In this document: in pieces, positions 5,649-7,104 of the stretch
Numbering within the stretch: the stretch's first letter is position 1
Layout: each line of letters opens with the position of its first letter
Assembly (NCBI GenBank): GCA_016839425.1
Contig: JAEOUI010000397.1
Coordinates: 1 to 7,104, forward strand
DNA from: Promethearchaeota archaeon
GTDB taxonomy: Archaea; Asgardarchaeota; Lokiarchaeia; Sigynarchaeales; SOKP01
Length of the DNA stretch: 7,104 nucleotides
Reading direction: 5' to 3'
Position numbers and translations under genes: made by a program
Notes under the pieces: model-generated
What the model was told of the DNA's origin: nothing
Seen by the model: only the letters and a program-made list of their open reading frames with translations
Database searches by the model: none

Positions 5649-6050
5649 TTATAATAGGTAATGCATGCCCAAGAAAGCGATTGTCAAGATAGTAAGAATC
5701 CATTTAATGGATCTAACTTTTTTATTTTTATTCCTTTCCTCCTTGGTATAAGGTGTCCACTTGTTTTTAAAACCCATCCTGATTCCAATTACGCATAAAA
5801 TAATCGTGGAGATTCCAAAAAGCCAGCCTGTTATGACATATGTTTGATTGATAGGGATAATAGTTAATCCATGTATAAATCCAAGTATTGTGGATAGTAT
5901 GAACGATGCTTTATGAATATTGTAAATAATCAATTTCAAGCTTTTTGATATCTTCTCTTCCTTTTTGGTCAAAAAAAGCTTCAAAAAAAGGAACAACACG
6001 CCAATTCCAAATAGGACCTTGGCAACATTTATTATAATTTCATTGATCAT
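5649..6050 (-). CDS. Four-helix membrane protein, possible b-type heme protein
   Basis: A 133-residue integral membrane protein with four predicted helices at about 5-27, 42-65, 70-92 and 114-133. The basic loops 28-39 and 95-116 place both loops inside and both termini outside. Helix 2 carries His46 and His60, 14 residues apart, and helix 4 carries His130. A 13-14 residue His spacing on one helix is the arrangement seen in b-type cytochromes and ferric reductase/NOX-like proteins that hold two stacked hemes. His60 and His130 both lie near the outer face and could share one heme. The usual inner partner for His46 is missing (R-S-I-K-W where R-x-x-H would be expected). I do not recognise a named family. 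The start is firm: GGAGG lies 9 bases before the ATG. It is divergent from, and probably controlled by, the TetR-type regulator. Function is unproven. Confidence 0.8.
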   Translation of the reverse strand: MINEIIINVAKVLFGIGVLFLFLKLFLTKKEEKISKSLKLIIYNIHKASFILSTILGFIHGLTIIPINQTYVITGWLFGISTIILCVIGIRMGFKNKWTPYTKEERNKNKKVRSIKWILTILTIAFLGMHYLL

Positions 6051-6059
6051 CTTATTTTT

Positions 6060-6064
6060 CCTCC
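6060..6064 (-). promoter_or_regulatory. Shine-Dalgarno sequence of the membrane protein gene
   Basis: GGAGG on the minus strand, 9 bases before the ATG at 6050. This is the ideal distance and fixes the start of the membrane protein. With the kinase gene it shows that the organism uses strong Shine-Dalgarno sequences on some genes while most others here have none. Confidence 0.8.
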
Positions 6065-6093
6065 TTTTATAAGTTTATATCTAATATTATACA

Positions 6094-6112
6094 TTTCTAC
6101 GCCGTGTAGAAA
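6094..6112. promoter_or_regulatory. Inverted repeat in the leader of the membrane protein gene
   Basis: TTTCTAC and GTAGAAA form perfect 7-base arms around GCCGT, a conspicuous GC-rich patch in a very AT-rich gap. It lies about 45-60 bases before the membrane protein ATG. It could be an operator or a small RNA hairpin in the leader. TCTAC recurs at 6167-6171 and 6175-6179 on the other side of the gap, which favours a protein-binding site. Confidence 0.4.
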
Positions 6113-6114
6113 AT

Positions 6115-6170
6115 TAGACACAATATCTAAAAATCAATATTAATATTTAAATATTTCGACATAATGTCTA
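6115..6170. promoter_or_regulatory. Paired TetR-type operators in the divergent gap
   Basis: TAGACACAATATCTA (6115-6129) and TCGACATAATGTCTA (6156-6170) agree at 12 of 15 positions and lie 41 bases apart, about four helical turns. Each is an imperfect palindrome; the second has a perfect core GACATAATGTC (6158-6168). Size and symmetry suit a TetR-family dimer, and the TetR gene starts 65 bases further on. They bracket a palindromic TATA-like element at 6143-6154. Confidence 0.5.
6142..6155. promoter_or_regulatory. Palindromic TATA-like element, AATATTTAAATATT
   Basis: A perfect 14-base palindrome containing the same ATATTTAAATAT found in the other divergent gap at 4252-4263. As a TATA box it would give leaders of about 60 bases for the TetR gene and about 70 for the membrane protein gene, longer than expected, so it may serve only one of them. 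Confidence 0.4.
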
Positions 6171-6190
6171 CTTTTCTACTTAATGTATAA

Positions 6191-6200
6191 ATTTATATAA
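6191..6200 (+). promoter_or_regulatory. Possible proximal TATA box of the TetR gene
   Basis: ATTTATATAA would place transcription start near 6221, about 14 bases before the ATG at 6235. This gives a more usual archaeal leader than the palindromic element at 6142-6155, and leaves both 15-base operators upstream of the box. Confidence 0.4.
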
Positions 6201-6234
6201 TATCATTCATACTATAAAATATAATGGTGGTAAT

Positions 6235-6939
6235 ATGGAAGAAAAGGGCGAATTAATGCAGCGAAAGATAATCAAGACGCGAAACGATATTCTTAGTTAT
6301 GCACTAGAACTTTTTAAGACCAAAGGATACGAAAGTGTATCGCTTGATGAAATTGCCCACGCTGCAACTTTAAGTCGAGCAACATTATATAACTATTATC
6401 AAAATAAAAAAACAATTTATTTCGCAATCTATGTGCAATATCTTAGCGATAAAATCGAAGAAATGAAGGATATTCTTGAAGTCAATGTCTCAGGTAAAGA
6501 AATTCTTTTAATGTTATGTAATCGAATGATTCGTAACCTAAACGAAAATTTGATTCAGAGCAGGATTATGAATAGGATCTTAACCGAAAATACGAAACAT
6601 AATAACATTGCTCGAAAAGCATACGAAAAACGCAAGAGCAATCCCAACTATAAAGAAACCAAATTTAAAAATCTGGAAACCATCATGGCAGATTTTTTGG
6701 AACGAATTTTATTATTGCAAGAAAAATGGAAATTTATTGTTGAAAAAGGAATAGAAGATGGAAGTATTAAAACTTATTTACCGCCCATACAATTGATAAA
6801 TTATATCTTTATGCTTATTAATGGAATTATCGATCAGATGTATCTTAAACAAATTGGATTGGAAAATAAGGATGTACAATTAAGCTATGAAATTATTGAA
6901 AATATCACAATGGAATTAATACAGAACTTATTAGGATAA
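6235..6939 (+). CDS. TetR/AcrR-family transcription regulator
   Basis: A 234-residue one-component regulator. The N-terminal DNA-binding domain covers about residues 12-60: T-R-N-D-I-L-S-Y-A-L-E-L-F, G-Y-E-S-V-S-L-D-E-I-A, then the recognition helix in L-S-R-A-T-L-Y-N-Y-Y with N-K-K closing it, which closely follows the TetR pattern. The remaining 170 residues are helical and highly charged, the variable ligand-binding and dimerisation part; they give no hint of the ligand. The ATG at 6235 follows GGTGG by four bases. An in-frame ATG at 6256 (giving M-Q-R-K-I-I-K-T-R), preceded by AAGGGCG, is nearly as good and leaves the DNA-binding domain whole. Divergent from the four-helix membrane protein across a gap with paired palindromes, it most likely represses itself and that gene. 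Length and intact motif suggest a functional protein. Confidence 0.93.
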   Translation: MEEKGELMQRKIIKTRNDILSYALELFKTKGYESVSLDEIAHAATLSRATLYNYYQNKKTIYFAIYVQYLSDKIEEMKDILEVNVSGKEILLMLCNRMIRNLNENLIQSRIMNRILTENTKHNNIARKAYEKRKSNPNYKETKFKNLETIMADFLERILLLQEKWKFIVEKGIEDGSIKTYLPPIQLINYIFMLINGIIDQMYLKQIGLENKDVQLSYEIIENITMELIQNLLG

Positions 6940-7104
6940 GTCATTATTATGCCTAAATCATAGTTCCTATCGTTTATTTTTATTAAAGTATTTCAAGCCA
7001 CTTTCTTATAGAATTCCATTATATATTACCAAAACTAGGCTCATATATCGCTCATATATGAGATTAAATCCTTAAAATGAATAAGAATTAAAAATTAAAA
7101 AAAT
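6940..7104. other. Right-edge non-coding stretch with a short repeat and palindrome
   Basis: No reading frame of useful length occurs on either strand. A T-rich patch at about 6969-6983 may end the TetR transcript. CTCATATAT occurs twice 11 bases apart (7040-7048 and 7051-7059), and the second copy is part of a perfect 12-base palindrome CTCATATATGAG (7051-7062). This may be the operator or promoter region of a plus-strand gene starting beyond the window. Confidence 0.45.

Overview
The window looks like chromosomal DNA from an AT-rich archaeon (about one third GC by eye). The archaeal signs are AT-rich TATA-like boxes about 45-60 bases upstream of several starts, genes that mostly lack a Shine-Dalgarno sequence and probably have short leaders, an Lrp/AsnC-type regulator and an adenosylhomocysteinase with the archaeal C-terminus. 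A soluble multi-PAS histidine kinase without a receiver partner fits too. An Asgard (Promethearchaeota, Lokiarchaeia-like) or related lineage is plausible, but this is inference and no marker gene here proves it.

Layout. Positions 1-4200 carry four minus-strand genes, read right to left: a double-length Lrp/AsnC regulator (4200-3238), a small protein of two DUF2934-like repeats (3112-2843), a cytosolic four-PAS histidine kinase (2722-455), and the N-terminal 111 codons of a gene running off the left edge (333-1), which faintly resembles tRNA-guanine transglycosylases. The gaps between them are each about 120-125 bases and two contain hairpin-plus-oligo-T signals, so these look like separate transcription units rather than one operon. 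Divergent from the Lrp gene is the adenosylhomocysteinase gene on the plus strand (4307-5575). It converges on a small four-helix membrane protein with heme-ligand-like histidines (6050-5649, minus). That gene is in turn divergent from a TetR-type regulator (6235-6939, plus). The last 165 bases hold no gene but do hold a short repeat/palindrome.

Regulatory logic. Both divergent intergenic regions are regulator/target pairs, and both contain the same symmetric 12-base element ATATTTAAATAT, which could act as a TATA box in either direction. In the Lrp/adenosylhomocysteinase gap this element is flanked by four TTACT half-sites spaced 10, 21 and 10 bases, as expected for an Lrp-like protein binding one face of the helix. 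In the membrane-protein/TetR gap it lies between two related 15-base imperfect palindromes. The simplest reading is that the double Lrp controls itself and methyl-cycle recycling, and that TetR controls itself and the membrane protein. Neither is proven by sequence alone.

No RNA genes, CRISPR arrays, insertion sequences or phage genes were seen. Nothing here amounts to a clearly new multi-gene system. The regulatory regions are the most unusual part.
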